The notes under the pieces were generated by a model, which was given only the letters and a program-made list of their open reading frames with translations, did not search any database and was not told the DNA's origin. DNA of 64,000 nt from Burkholderia sp. SRS-W-2-2016 (GTDB lineage: Bacteria; Pseudomonadota; Gammaproteobacteria; Burkholderiales; Burkholderiaceae): positions 1 to 64,000 of the forward strand of contig NZ_MSDV01000021.1 of NCBI RefSeq assembly GCF_001931485.1, written 5' to 3'. The translations under genes were made by a program, and so were the position numbers. This document shows, piece after piece, positions 55,219 to 64,000 of this stretch (positions are counted from its first letter, which is position 1; each line of letters starts with the position of its first letter).

Positions 55219-56808
55219 TTACACGCGATTCGTACCGCGCGAGCGGGCCTGCCGGCCGGGCTTAGCGCCCGATTTAGCGGCCCGCTTGTCCAACTCCCGC
55301 ACCAGTTCCGCCAGCACCTCGACCGCCGGACCCAACCGCTCCGCCGTGGTATTTCCATAGCCGATCACCAGGCCATTGACGTGCGCCGACGCCGCCGTCG
55401 CAAAGCCCGACAGCGCCCGTGGACTGAGCCCGCGCGTCTGCGCGAGGGCCGCCAGCTCGCGATCGTCGATCGATGCCGGCAAGCGCAGCGTCAGGTGCAT
55501 CCCGCAGTCGCCGCCGAGAATCAGCTCGGGCGCGAAGTGCCGCGCGAGCGCTTCGCGCAGCGCCTGCTGCCGCTCGCGATACAGGCGCCGCATCCGCCCC
55601 AGATGCCGCCCAAACTCGCCGCTTTCGATGAAATGCGCAAGCGCCAGCTGCTCCAGCCGATGTCCGCCGCGCAGCAGTTCCCGCAGTGCAACAGCGACCT
55701 GCGCGGCAAGCGTGCGCGGCAGCACGACGAAGCCGATCCGCAACGCCGGGAACATCGTCTTGCTGAACGAGCCGACGTAGAGCACCGGCGCGTCGTCGAC
55801 GAGCCCCTGCATGCTCGCGATCGGCTCGCCGGTATGGCGGACCTCGCCGTCGTAATCGTCCTCGATCAGCCACGCGCCGCAGCGCCGCGCGTGCGCGATC
55901 AGCGCGAGCCGGCGCGCGACCGACAGCACCGCGCCACTCGGATACTGATGCGCGGGCGACGTGTAGATCAGCTTCGGCGGATGCGTGGCCCACGCGTCGT
56001 CCGGCGCGGCCATCCCTTCGGCGTCGACCGGAATCGGCAGCGTGCGCAAGTCGCCCGCGGTGAACGCGGCCTTTGCGCCGCGATAGCCGGGATCCTCGAC
56101 CCACGCGATCTCGCCGGGGTTCGTGAACAGACGCACGCACAGGTTCAGCGCTTCCTGCGCGCCCTCGGTGATCACGACCTGCGAGCCGTCGCAGCGCACC
56201 CCGCGCGCCATCCGCAGATGCGCGGCGATCGCGTCGCGCAATGCCGGCTCGCCGGCGGCCGGGCCGTAGCCGAGCGCCTGCGGCAGCGCAGGTTCCATCG
56301 CCCGTTCCAGCGCGCGGCGCCACGCGGCGAGCGGGAAGCGATCGAGCGCGGGCGTGCCGGGGGTCAGCGCAGAGGCGTTGTCCGCGTGCTGGTGCGCGGC
56401 GGCGAACTGGTCGACGCGCGCCGCGTACGTCACTTCCGGCAGGGCCGGCGCCGCCGCCGGCTCGCCGCGCGCGGCCGGACTCGACAGCGGGCTCACGCGG
56501 GTCCCTTTGCGGTCGGCAATCACGTAGCCGACCGCGGCCAGATGCTCGTACGCGATCACGACCGTGTTGCGCGACACTCCCATTTCCGCGGCCAGCAGCC
56601 GCGACGACGGCAGCGGCGAGCCGGCCGGCAGGCGGCCGGTGAGAATCGCCTGCTGCAGACGTTCGATCAGTTGCTTCTGCAGCGGCGCGGGCCGCGCGGC
56701 AGACACAGCGGCACTGGCATCGGCAGTTGCAGTGGCTTTGGCACTCGCCGTGCCGGCAAAACCGGGACGCGGGTCCGCATGAACGAGCGGGCCGATGATT
56801 TCGAGCAT
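55219..56808 (-). CDS. MocR/PdxR-family regulator (GntR HTH fused to aminotransferase fold)
   Basis: The protein has 529 residues. Residues 42-105 are a GntR winged helix (QKQLIERLQQAILTGRLPAGSPLPSSRLLAAEMGVSRNTVVIAYEHL). Residues 140-510 are an aminotransferase class I fold with the PLP-lysine region YVGSFSKTMFPALRIGF. A low-complexity Ala/Thr stretch (20-38) precedes the HTH. Such proteins bind PLP and often control vitamin B6, GABA or polyamine genes. The divergent GNAT gene at 56927 is a likely target. Confidence 0.88.
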   Translation of the reverse strand: MLEIIGPLVHADPRPGFAGTASAKATATADASAAVSAARPAPLQKQLIERLQQAILTGRLPAGSPLPSSRLLAAEMGVSRNTVVIAYEHLAAVGYVIADRKGTRVSPLSSPAARGEPAAAPALPEVTYAARVDQFAAAHQHADNASALTPGTPALDRFPLAAWRRALERAMEPALPQALGYGPAAGEPALRDAIAAHLRMARGVRCDGSQVVITEGAQEALNLCVRLFTNPGEIAWVEDPGYRGAKAAFTAGDLRTLPIPVDAEGMAAPDDAWATHPPKLIYTSPAHQYPSGAVLSVARRLALIAHARRCGAWLIEDDYDGEVRHTGEPIASMQGLVDDAPVLYVGSFSKTMFPALRIGFVVLPRTLAAQVAVALRELLRGGHRLEQLALAHFIESGEFGRHLGRMRRLYRERQQALREALARHFAPELILGGDCGMHLTLRLPASIDDRELAALAQTRGLSPRALSGFATAASAHVNGLVIGYGNTTAERLGPAVEVLAELVRELDKRAAKSGAKPGRQARSRGTNRV

Positions 56809-56836
56809 GAGTGGCTGGACCTATCGATTGGGCGTG

Positions 56837-56862
56837 GCGTGGATCTTTTGAACATACCACGC
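56837..56862. promoter_or_regulatory. Inverted repeat between the MocR and GNAT genes
   Basis: GCGTGG and CCACGC are separated by 14 bp, with an extra GCGTGG-like unit just before, in the 118-bp divergent intergenic region. It is a candidate MocR operator. Confidence 0.45.
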
Positions 56863-56926
56863 TTGCCGTATCGTTCTCCATCGACAACCATCCTCATTGC
56901 CCGCCTCGACCGACAGGAGAACAGAC

Positions 56927-57661
56927 ATGGAACCGAGACAAAACCCCTACGGTCAGCCGATCGGCGCGCCGGTGCCCGGCTGGCACGGCGCGCAGGCGCC
57001 GGGCCGCGCGCCGCTACAGGGCCGCTATTGCCGGCTCGAACCGGTCGACGTCGAACGCGACGCCGAAGCGCTGTTCGACGCCTACCGCTCGGCCGCCGAC
57101 GGCCGCGACTGGACCTATCTGACCGTCGGCCCGTTCGACAGCCTCGCCGCGTATCGCGAGCATCTGACGCGGATGGCGGCGTCGAAGGATCCGCTGCATC
57201 ACACGGTGATCGACGTCGCGACCGGCAAGCCTGTCGGCACGCTCGCGCTGATGCGGATCGATCCGGCGAACGGCGTGATCGAAGTCGGCCACGTCACCTA
57301 TTCGCCGCGGCTCAAGCGCACGCGCATCGCGACCGAAGCGATGTTCCTGCTGATGAACGAGGTGTTCGACAAGCTCGGCTACCGACGCTTCGAGTGGAAA
57401 TGCGATTCGCTGAACGAACCATCGCGCAAGGCCGCGTTGCGTTACGGGTTCACGTTCGAGGGGATCTTCCGGCAGGCGATCGTGTATCGCGAGCGCAATC
57501 GCGATACCGCGTGGTTTTCGATCATCGATAGCGAATGGCCGGCGCTGCGCGAGTGCTACGCGCGCTGGCTCGAGGCGGGCAATTTCGATGCGCAGGGGCA
57601 GCAGGTGGAGAAGCTGGCTGACTTGATCGCGGTGCGGCGGGCGGCGGATCAGGGTCGCTAA
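56927..57661 (+). CDS. GNAT N-acetyltransferase, RimJ/RimL type
   Basis: The protein has 244 residues; ATG 56927 follows AGGAGA. After a 30-residue N-terminal tail the RimJ/L core appears: RYCRLEPVDVERDAEALFDAY, EVGHVTYSPRLKRTRIATEAMFLLM (acetyl-CoA loop region) and RFEWKCDSLNEPSRKAALRYGF. It probably acetylates a small molecule or a protein N-terminus. Divergent position suggests control by the MocR protein. Confidence 0.85.
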   Translation: MEPRQNPYGQPIGAPVPGWHGAQAPGRAPLQGRYCRLEPVDVERDAEALFDAYRSAADGRDWTYLTVGPFDSLAAYREHLTRMAASKDPLHHTVIDVATGKPVGTLALMRIDPANGVIEVGHVTYSPRLKRTRIATEAMFLLMNEVFDKLGYRRFEWKCDSLNEPSRKAALRYGFTFEGIFRQAIVYRERNRDTAWFSIIDSEWPALRECYARWLEAGNFDAQGQQVEKLADLIAVRRAADQGR

Positions 57662-58068
57662 ATAGCGGCTTTTTGCTCGATACGGCGCGCCGCCGTTGCA
57701 TCGCGGCGTGCCTACCTCGGCGACGAGGCGAGGCGAGGCGAGGCAGGTCGTGGCGTTTGACACGGTCGGTTCGACACAGTCGGTTTCATCCGCGAACTGC
57801 CGCACGCGTCCGCACGCGGCACGCGGCACGCTTGCGCCGGCGCCTCCTCGAAGGATATTACGGGCTCCGTACGATCGGACCGCTGCCCGGCAAGTGCGCT
57901 TCGGCCAGCGCCTCGCCGCGCGCCGCCATCGACGGCCGGCGCGGCAACTTCGCCCTACACTGCCCGAATCAGTTCGCGCTAGCTCGCTGGCACGCTGGCA
58001 AGCCCCAAAGCACCGGCCCGACCCGCGCGCAACGGCTACCGCCTTTGACACCCGCTTTCATCCCGCCG
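57662..58068. other. Intergenic region with a short tandem repeat
   Basis: About 400 GC-rich bases with no gene I can support. It includes four tandem copies of GAGGC (about 57724-57743) and a repeated TCGGTTCGACAC/CAGTCGGTTT segment near 57765-57785. It must contain the promoter for the membrane protein at 58069. Confidence 0.4.
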
Positions 58069-58731
58069 ATGAAATCCCGCCTGCGTTATCTGAGCGCGTT
58101 GCTCGTCAACGTCGCGCTGCCCTGGCTCACGTACCGGTTCGCGCTGCCGCACTGGGGGCCCACCGGCGCGCTCGCCGCATCGGCGCTGCCGTTGCTCGCG
58201 TGGATGGCGCTGGACCTGTTGCGCTACCGCCATTTCGACGCGCTCAGCGCGCTGGTGCTCGCGGGGGTGCTGCCGTCGCTGGCGGTGCAATTGATTGTCG
58301 GCGATACGCATCTGCAAGCGCTCGAAGATCCGATGGTGTCGGGCTTTATCGGCGTAGTGTTCGTCGCGTCGCTCGCGCTGCGCAAACCGATGGTGTTCTA
58401 TCTGGCGCGCTCGACGATGTCGCGCGAAGACCATCGCGGCGCCGACCTGTTCGAGCGCCATTGGCGCGAGCGTCCGACGCTCGCCGCCTCCATCCGTCTG
58501 ATGACGCTCGTCTGGGGCATCGGCATGATCGGCGAGAACCTGCTGCGCAGCGCGATCGTGCTGCACTGGCCGGACGATCCGCGCGCGGTGCTCGCGTCGA
58601 ACCTGCTGCGCTATGGTGTGTACGGGCTGCTGACGGGATGGACGTTCGTGATGCGCCGGCGCATCAAGCAGGACGCGCAGCGCTATCCGGCCGACGAAGC
58701 GGCGCCGGCGAGTCCGGCGGCGAGCGTCTGA
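58069..58731 (+). CDS. VC0807-family inner-membrane protein
   Basis: The protein has 220 residues from ATG 58069; the longer open frame upstream lacks plausible protein features. Five or six hydrophobic helices are visible, starting LSALLVNVALPWLTYRFAL, with a conserved-looking RKPMVFYLARS loop and a FERHWRERPTL segment. The pattern matches the VC0807 family, of unknown function. Confidence 0.72.
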   Translation: MKSRLRYLSALLVNVALPWLTYRFALPHWGPTGALAASALPLLAWMALDLLRYRHFDALSALVLAGVLPSLAVQLIVGDTHLQALEDPMVSGFIGVVFVASLALRKPMVFYLARSTMSREDHRGADLFERHWRERPTLAASIRLMTLVWGIGMIGENLLRSAIVLHWPDDPRAVLASNLLRYGVYGLLTGWTFVMRRRIKQDAQRYPADEAAPASPAASV

Positions 58732-59046
58732 GCGGCGCCGAATGGCTGCCGACCACGAATTCGATCATCGTGGATTTATGCGAATAATTTATCTTCTAAA
58801 TAGTACAAAGCGCAATATTTCAAGAAACCCCTCCGATATAAAAAATGTTCATTCATTAAGCATTATTCGATGTTTTTGAATATTCATACCACCAAGACGA
58901 TGTTATCTTGACGAGTAGATTTTTCAGCTTATCGCAACACTTCCCACAACAATTCAATCCGACCAGAGCTCGATAACTGCGCATCACACACCGCATGGCA
59001 ACCGCACGCTGGCCTGCGGCGCTCCTGTCAGAAGACCAATATCAAA
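58732..59046. other. AT-rich region before the PIN/GNAT module
   Basis: No gene seen. From about 58785 composition drops sharply to AT-rich, unlike surrounding DNA, consistent with an inserted segment carrying its own promoter. No clear terminal repeats, tRNA or integrase mark its edge. Confidence 0.5.
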
Positions 59047-61215
59047 ATGATTACCGAAGATCGCTCTATTTATATTCTCGATCGCTATGTCGACGTCGCG
59101 CCCTTCATTGCAACAGTTAGCCAAGCTGCGGACAGCGACAAACACGCTCTGGGGTTTGTTCCGGCAGGCATGCTCAATGATTTCGCTCGAAAAGACCAAC
59201 TTCTGGTCGCCGTCGATCGCAACAATGACGGTCTCGCTTACGCAGGCCATCTGCTGTTCGAAGCGAGACATCCGAAGGGTCACGTGCTGCAGGTATTCGT
59301 CGATCCGGCCTTCAGAAAGCGGCGCGTTGCGACGTTATTATTGAATCACCTAAAGCAATATCTGACGGAACACGCCTTCATCTCAATCTATGCGAGAGTC
59401 GCGGAAGATCTGGCCGCTGCAAATCATTTCTGGGAGGAACAAGGGTTTTATATCCAACGAATTGCCCGGGGAGGCAACACTAAAAACCGGACGATCTTTG
59501 TCCGCAGTCATGAGCTCGATACGCCGCAACTATTCGCACCAAGCGGATTGAACACTACCGACCCGCTCGGCTTGAATTCAGATTACGCGCCTGAAATTCC
59601 GCTGTTCTTGCTCGATCTTAACGTACTGTTCGATCTCGGCCCGCGCAGGCAGCGAAACGAGGAAATCCTGGATCTGTTCAGAATGGAAAGAGCCGGCTCC
59701 TGTCGGCTCGCACTCAGCACCGAAATAATGGCTGAGCTCTCCCGCACAGCAAGCGTCGGCGTCACCGATCCGATGCAAAGCTACGCGCGTATTTTCCCTT
59801 CCTTCCCGACGATTGAAAAAGAATGGGATGTACTGGCGCCCGCACTTGCGTCGATCGTGTTTCCGGAACGACATCGAACCGGCACACTGAGAGATAACGA
59901 CGTGTCCGACTTGCGGCATCTGGCCACCGCCATTCAGCATCGGCTGACCGGCCTGATTACGAACGACACATCAATCCTCGATGCCGCGATCAAGCTCTAT
60001 GAACAATATGGGATCCATGTTATCTCGCCTCGCGCATTCAAAGACCTGAATGCGCAAGCGGCTCGCGAAGAGATTTTCGAAGCCGGCGCTAACGATCTGC
60101 TTTCGATCATGCCCATCGGTCGCGAAGAGGAAATGGAAGTTCGCAACCTTCTGTCGGGACTTGGCATTCCAAACGCCGCCCTGGTGACTGAGTGGGCGGG
60201 GATCGATTCGAACGAGCACGTTTGCAACCGGTTTGGCGTCTGGTCAGCAAACGGCTTGACCGGCTACATGACATGGCCGAAAACCATGAAGCCGAATGAT
60301 GTTGCGGTTCATCTGGCCGTCGATGAAAAGCAGCCAGGCTCAGGCAATGCGGTACGCCTGATGCTTGGCTATCTGATCGAACAGGTTACGGCGGGACGCA
60401 CCTCTCAGATCAGATTAATTTTTCCGCCCGAGCAAGCTCTCGTACGTGAAATTGCGGCAACGCTCGGTTTTGGCGGACTTGAAGGTCAGAGTTCATTAAC
60501 CAAGCTGGCGTTGGGCGGCATCGTCACGGTATCTAACTGGGCTAGACGCATGGACGAAGTTTTTCTGGTTAGCCGGACACGTCTCCCCGACACGCCGCCT
60601 ACGTATCGAAGCGTCGATCAACAGCTTCGTTTCGTCCGACCCGATGGAAACGTAGGACATATTTCGTTGATGACGCTGGAAACCTCTCTTTCGCCTGCAC
60701 TCTTCTGTTTGCCCGGGAGACCCGCGGTCGTTACGCCAATACAACGCGGTTATGCCGAACACCTTTTAGCGCATTCGGCACAAAAAAGTCTTTTGCCTCA
60801 CGCGCGAGCCAGACTGTACGAAGAGCGTCACTATTTCAGCAGTCCAAATACGCTCAAACGATTCGAGCGTGGTAACCTCATCCTGTTTTACGAATCCGGG
60901 AAAAATCAAGGTCAAGGTGCAATTGTCGCCATCGCACGAGTGCAGCACGCCTACCTTAAATCTCAGGAAGCGATGGAAAATGCTGATCTCGATCCATCGG
61001 TTTTAGACCCTGCTGGACTCGAAGCTATCGGTCAATCGCTGGTGAAGACGGTGACGGCATTTGACAACATTGTTCACTTTGAACGCCCAGTGCCCCGCTC
61101 GACTCTCCAACGACTAGGCTGCGGCCGCCCGACTGACCTTCTCACCACCCGTGCAATTAATGACACACAGCTTCAAGGCATTCTCTCCGAAGGATTTGCC
61201 CATGGAACACCCTGA
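59047..61215 (+). CDS. Multidomain GNAT-PIN-GNAT-like-PUA-like protein
   Basis: The protein has 722 residues. Residues 15-150 are a GNAT domain (VLQVFVDPAFRKRRVATLLLNHL). Residues 185-335 are a PIN nuclease domain with the acidic set Asp190 (LLDLNVLFDL), Glu226/230 (STEIMAEL), Asp285/288 (DNDVSDLRHLATA) and Asp307 (ITNDTSIL). Residues 375-500 look like a second, diverged GNAT. Residues 620-720 look like a PUA/ASCH-type RNA-binding fold (LKRFERGNLILFYES). GC content is lower than in flanking genes. Its last 14 bases overlap the ASCH gene. A nucleic-acid-targeting toxin or defence role is possible; function unknown. Confidence 0.75.
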   Translation: MITEDRSIYILDRYVDVAPFIATVSQAADSDKHALGFVPAGMLNDFARKDQLLVAVDRNNDGLAYAGHLLFEARHPKGHVLQVFVDPAFRKRRVATLLLNHLKQYLTEHAFISIYARVAEDLAAANHFWEEQGFYIQRIARGGNTKNRTIFVRSHELDTPQLFAPSGLNTTDPLGLNSDYAPEIPLFLLDLNVLFDLGPRRQRNEEILDLFRMERAGSCRLALSTEIMAELSRTASVGVTDPMQSYARIFPSFPTIEKEWDVLAPALASIVFPERHRTGTLRDNDVSDLRHLATAIQHRLTGLITNDTSILDAAIKLYEQYGIHVISPRAFKDLNAQAAREEIFEAGANDLLSIMPIGREEEMEVRNLLSGLGIPNAALVTEWAGIDSNEHVCNRFGVWSANGLTGYMTWPKTMKPNDVAVHLAVDEKQPGSGNAVRLMLGYLIEQVTAGRTSQIRLIFPPEQALVREIAATLGFGGLEGQSSLTKLALGGIVTVSNWARRMDEVFLVSRTRLPDTPPTYRSVDQQLRFVRPDGNVGHISLMTLETSLSPALFCLPGRPAVVTPIQRGYAEHLLAHSAQKSLLPHARARLYEERHYFSSPNTLKRFERGNLILFYESGKNQGQGAIVAIARVQHAYLKSQEAMENADLDPSVLDPAGLEAIGQSLVKTVTAFDNIVHFERPVPRSTLQRLGCGRPTDLLTTRAINDTQLQGILSEGFAHGTP

Positions 61216-61639
61216 GCACGTGCTGATCTCGCTTGAAGAGCGGCACGCGGAAAACATCCTTACGGGCACCAAACATGTGGAGTTGCGGCGGCGAGCCATG
61301 CACGTGAAGAAGGGAACCGTCGTCTGGATCTATGTGAAGCTTCCAGTCGGCCGGGTGGTTGGCTATGCCAAGGTCAGTGAAGCGCATTCGCTTGCGCCAG
61401 CCACTTTGTGGCGGCGGTTCGCAAACGTCTGCGGTATCACCCGGAAAGAGTTTTTTCAGTACTTCGATGGCGTCAGCAAAGGATTTGCGCTGGGTCTGCA
61501 TGAACCGCAGCGGCTAGCTGGATCAATTTCGCTAACGGAATTGCGACAAGTATCCGAAGGCTTTCAGCCGCCGCAGTTTTTTACCAGAATCGCGCCCGGC
61601 AGCCCGTTGCTCCAGGCGATCGAACGCAAGTGCGCGTGA
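61202..61639 (+). CDS. ASCH-domain protein
   Basis: The protein has 145 residues from ATG 61202, inside the end of the PIN fusion gene, so the two are co-translated. The ASCH (PUA-like) fold shows as HVLISLEERHAENILTGTKHVELRRRAMHVKKGTVVWIYVKLPVGRVVGYAKV, with the GTKHVELRR motif that lines the ligand groove. ASCH proteins bind RNA or modified nucleotides. As partner of a PIN/GNAT fusion it could be an antitoxin, a target-recognition subunit or a companion hydrolase. Confidence 0.83.
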   Translation: MEHPEHVLISLEERHAENILTGTKHVELRRRAMHVKKGTVVWIYVKLPVGRVVGYAKVSEAHSLAPATLWRRFANVCGITRKEFFQYFDGVSKGFALGLHEPQRLAGSISLTELRQVSEGFQPPQFFTRIAPGSPLLQAIERKCA

Positions 61640-61659
61640 GCGCACAATACGACATCCCC

Positions 61660-62526
61660 TCACGCCAACTCCAAAAACCGCTCCAAACAAGGATTCCGAT
61701 TCGCCGGCGACCACGCCAGCACCTGCTCGATCAGCGGCGCATCCGCGAGCGGCCGGAACACCACGCCGGCCAGTTGCGCCTTGCGCATCGACGACGGCAC
61801 CAGCGCAACCCCCACACCCTCATCGACCAGACTCAGCACCGTCTGCTGCAACTGCACCTCGAAGCGGATATCGGGCTCGAAACCGCCCGAGCGGCAATGT
61901 TCGAGGATCGTCGCACGCAGGCTCGGCGCGACTTCCTCCAACGCCAGCACGAACGGCTCGCCGGCCAGTTGCGCGATCTTCAAACGCCGCGCCCGCGCGC
62001 GAGGATGGCTGCGCGACAGCGCCACGCATAGCGGCTCGCTCAACACCGTGCGGGTCGCGAGCCCCTTGTCGGGCACGTTCGGGAACATGATCGCCGCATC
62101 GATATGGCCGGCCAGCACCTGCGCGGCCAGATCGTTCGACACCACCTCGCGCAGCTTCAACTCGACCTCCGGATATGCGGCGCCGAACGCGCGCGCATAG
62201 CCGGGCACGACGCTGTACGCGGAGCACATCGTAAAGCCGATTTCGAGCTTGCCGGCCGCGCCGTGCGCGGCGGCCCGCGCGTTGCTAACCGCCTGCTCCA
62301 GCGACGCAAGAATCGCCTTCGCATCGGCATAAAAACGCTCGCCCGCCGCGGTCAGCGTCACGCTGCGCGGACTGCGCTCCAGCAGCGTCACGCCGAGACT
62401 CGCTTCGAGTGCCGCAAGCTGCCGGCTCAGCGGCGGCTGCGACAGATTCAGCCGCGCCGCCGCGCGGCCGAAATGGCGCGTTTCGGCGAGCGTCACGAAG
62501 TAGCGCAGCGGTTTCACATCGATCAC
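61660..62526 (-). CDS. LysR-family regulator
   Basis: The protein has 288 residues with a GTG start at 62526. The N-terminal HTH reads RHFGRAAARLNLSQPPLSRQLAALEASLG, followed by RSPRSVTLTAAGERF. The effector domain resembles CbbR/BenM-type receptors of aromatic or organic acids (GFTMCSAYSVVPGYARAF). It is divergent from the AEC transporter and probably regulates it. Confidence 0.87.
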   Translation of the reverse strand: MIDVKPLRYFVTLAETRHFGRAAARLNLSQPPLSRQLAALEASLGVTLLERSPRSVTLTAAGERFYADAKAILASLEQAVSNARAAAHGAAGKLEIGFTMCSAYSVVPGYARAFGAAYPEVELKLREVVSNDLAAQVLAGHIDAAIMFPNVPDKGLATRTVLSEPLCVALSRSHPRARARRLKIAQLAGEPFVLALEEVAPSLRATILEHCRSGGFEPDIRFEVQLQQTVLSLVDEGVGVALVPSSMRKAQLAGVVFRPLADAPLIEQVLAWSPANRNPCLERFLELA

Positions 62527-62671
62527 GATAGCCCCGGAATTTAACGATGCAGAAAAGGTATTGTTGAAGCCCTCAGTCGGTATTGGATTGTATCAACGCA
62601 ATTCGCTACGCTGGCGGGTCTTCCGTTCCGCACTTCTCCACCCCCCGCTCGCCAGGCCCTTTTCCGCACCG

Positions 62672-63616
62672 ATGTTAGCCACCCTCGAAATCCTGCTTCC
62701 CGTTTTCGGCCTTATTTTTGCGGGCTTCGCGTGCCGCCGGCGCGGCGTGCTCGGCCCGAACGCCGCGTCCGAACTGAACCGTTTCGTCGTCTGGCTCGCG
62801 CTGCCCGCGCTGCTGTTCGACACGATGGCGCACGCAACCTGGCATCAGCTGTATCAACCGGCTTTCGTCGCGACCTTTTCGATTGCGTGCGTGGCGGTGT
62901 TCGCGCTGATCCTCGCGTTGCGTCTATTCAACGGCCGGCATCTCGCCGATGCGAGCGTCGACGCAATCGCGGCGTCGTATCCGAACACCGGCTACATCGG
63001 CTTTCCGCTCGGCGTGATCGCGTTCGGTCAGGCGAGCCTCACGCCGACCACGATCGCGACGATCCTCGTCGCCTGCGTGCTGTTCGCGGTCGCGATCGTG
63101 CTGATCGAAATCGGCTTGCAGACCGAGCGCACGCCGCACAAGCTCGGCCTCAAAGTGCTGCGCTCGCTCGCGCGCAATCCGCTGATCGTGTCGCCGCTCG
63201 CCGGCGTCGCATTCGCGAGCCTGAACGTGACGCTGCCGGCCAGCGCGGAGACCTTTCTGAAGCTGCTCGCCGGCGCGGCGAGTCCGTGCGCGCTGGTGAG
63301 CCTCGGCCTGTTTCTCGCGGAGAAGCGCCCGCGCGAAACCGGCGCGGGCGGCATCTCGCTGCTCCTGACCGGCGTCAAGCTGATCGTGCAGCCGGCACTG
63401 ACCTGGTGGCTCGCCGCGCGCGTGTTCGGACTCGCGCCGACGCTGGTCGAAATGGCCGTGGTGCTCGCCGCGCTGCCGACCGGCACCGGCCCGTTCATGC
63501 TCGCGGAGTTCTACCAGCGCGAGGCGCACATCACGTCGCGCACGATTCTGCTGTCGACGGTCGGCTCGATCGTCACGCTGTCGTTGCTGCTGATGCTGAT
63601 GGGACATCGCAGCTAA
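62672..63616 (+). CDS. AEC-family (auxin efflux carrier type) transporter
   Basis: The protein has 314 residues from ATG 62672; an upstream start at 62561 would add a non-hydrophobic tail. About ten membrane helices with family motifs FGLIFAGFACRRRGVL, SYPNTGYIGFPLG in helix 4-5 and AALPTGTGPFMLAEFY near the end. Bacterial members move organic acids such as malonate or malate; others are putative exporters. The divergent LysR gene suggests induction by the transported acid. Confidence 0.87.
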   Translation: MLATLEILLPVFGLIFAGFACRRRGVLGPNAASELNRFVVWLALPALLFDTMAHATWHQLYQPAFVATFSIACVAVFALILALRLFNGRHLADASVDAIAASYPNTGYIGFPLGVIAFGQASLTPTTIATILVACVLFAVAIVLIEIGLQTERTPHKLGLKVLRSLARNPLIVSPLAGVAFASLNVTLPASAETFLKLLAGAASPCALVSLGLFLAEKRPRETGAGGISLLLTGVKLIVQPALTWWLAARVFGLAPTLVEMAVVLAALPTGTGPFMLAEFYQREAHITSRTILLSTVGSIVTLSLLLMLMGHRS

Positions 63617-63754
63617 GAGCCGTAACGCGGGCGGCGCCAGCGCAGTCCGCGCCGTGCGTGGTAAATTCCACCGTCGGTTAGCAAATTCCAGAAACGTTCG
63701 GGTGACCTGAACATCTTCTCCGGTCCACCCGCCACTGGCGAGACAGGTGGATCG

Positions 63755-64000
63755 ATGAGCGACGGAAGTCTGCGGATGGTCCGGCGGCGCCTCTACGCCG
63801 CGCTTGGCGGCTGCGTCGCGCTGGCCGGCTGCATGGTCGGCCCGGATTACCACGCGCCGCCCGCCCCCGCCACCGATACCTTCACCACCACACCCCTGCC
63901 CGAGCAGACCGCGTCCGCGCCCGGCGCCGCCGGCCTGCCGCAGCGTTTCGCGCCCGGCGAGGACATTCCGGCCGCGTGGTGGACGCTGTTTCACTGCGAA
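63755..64000 (+). CDS. Outer-membrane efflux lipoprotein, OprM/NodT type (partial, runs off the window)
   Basis: The first 82 codons are present. ATG 63755 has AGGTGG upstream. A signal with lipobox LAGC (Cys about residue 26) is followed by MVGPDYHAPPAP, the typical start of RND-system outer-membrane factors, and then a Pro/Ala-rich linker ending PAAWWTLF. It would form the outer-membrane channel of a tripartite efflux pump whose other parts should lie beyond 64000. Confidence 0.85.
   Translation, partial: MSDGSLRMVRRRLYAALGGCVALAGCMVGPDYHAPPAPATDTFTTTPLPEQTASAPGAAGLPQRFAPGEDIPAAWWTLFHCE

Noticed and set aside
58732..61639. Phage or integrative element as the source of the low-GC module
   Set aside because: No integrase, terminal repeats or att-like duplication can be seen at the edges; only base composition supports transfer.

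Overview
The window is GC-rich, densely coded chromosomal DNA with no phage, transposon, CRISPR or rRNA signatures. Gene content suggests a soil or rhizosphere Burkholderiaceae, most likely Paraburkholderia or a close relative: a phcBSRQ-type signalling operon, a persulfide dioxygenase-rhodanese fusion, many catabolic clusters and many AraC, LysR and MarR regulators. All assignments come from reading the sequence; no database search was run.

Layout. 1-160: tRNA-Gly and tRNA-Asn. 0.2-5.1 kb: three lipoproteins on the minus strand (unknown, di-haem peroxidase, acid-phosphatase-type phosphoesterase). 5.1-7.2 kb: a GFA-domain gene fragment and an orphan TRAP binding protein. 7.2-12.1 kb: the four-gene phcB-phcS-phcR-phcQ operon. 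12.8-18.1 kb: an unknown membrane protein, an EamA exporter, an ATPase, and a persulfide dioxygenase-rhodanese fusion next to a 1-Cys peroxiredoxin. 18.5-20.8 kb: pobA with divergent pobR. 20.9-30.6 kb: an aerobic 2-aminobenzoyl-CoA (anthranilate) operon with its own MarR regulator. 30.6-34.4 kb: GST, MFS exporter, serine hydrolase. 34.7-41.0 kb: an iif-type indole oxidation cluster (iifA-B-C-D, outer-membrane protein, AraC regulator). 41.4-51.4 kb: an unassigned catabolic cluster (Rieske oxygenase, ALDH, rubredoxin-reductase fusion, DAO oxidase, cupin, LysR, MFS, DddP-like M24 protein). 51.7-53.1 kb: a ThrRS-like gene lacking editing domains, behind a short leader ORF with a run of threonine codons and an attenuator hairpin. 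53.1-58.7 kb: housekeeping and accessory singletons, including a MocR regulator. 59.0-61.6 kb: a lower-GC two-gene module (GNAT-PIN-GNAT-like-PUA-like fusion plus ASCH protein). 61.7-64.0 kb: a LysR/AEC pair and the start of an OprM/NodT-type lipoprotein.

How the genes fit together. The indole cluster is expected to produce anthranilate, and the operon 4 kb upstream is expected to consume it through 2-aminobenzoyl-CoA. Together they could form one indole-to-central-metabolism route. The operon also carries a paralogue of the indole cluster's IifA-like protein, possibly for a poorly understood ring-opening step. The most novel-looking elements are the threonine attenuator controlling a second ThrRS, the PIN/GNAT/ASCH module, and the unassigned Rieske/rubredoxin cluster.
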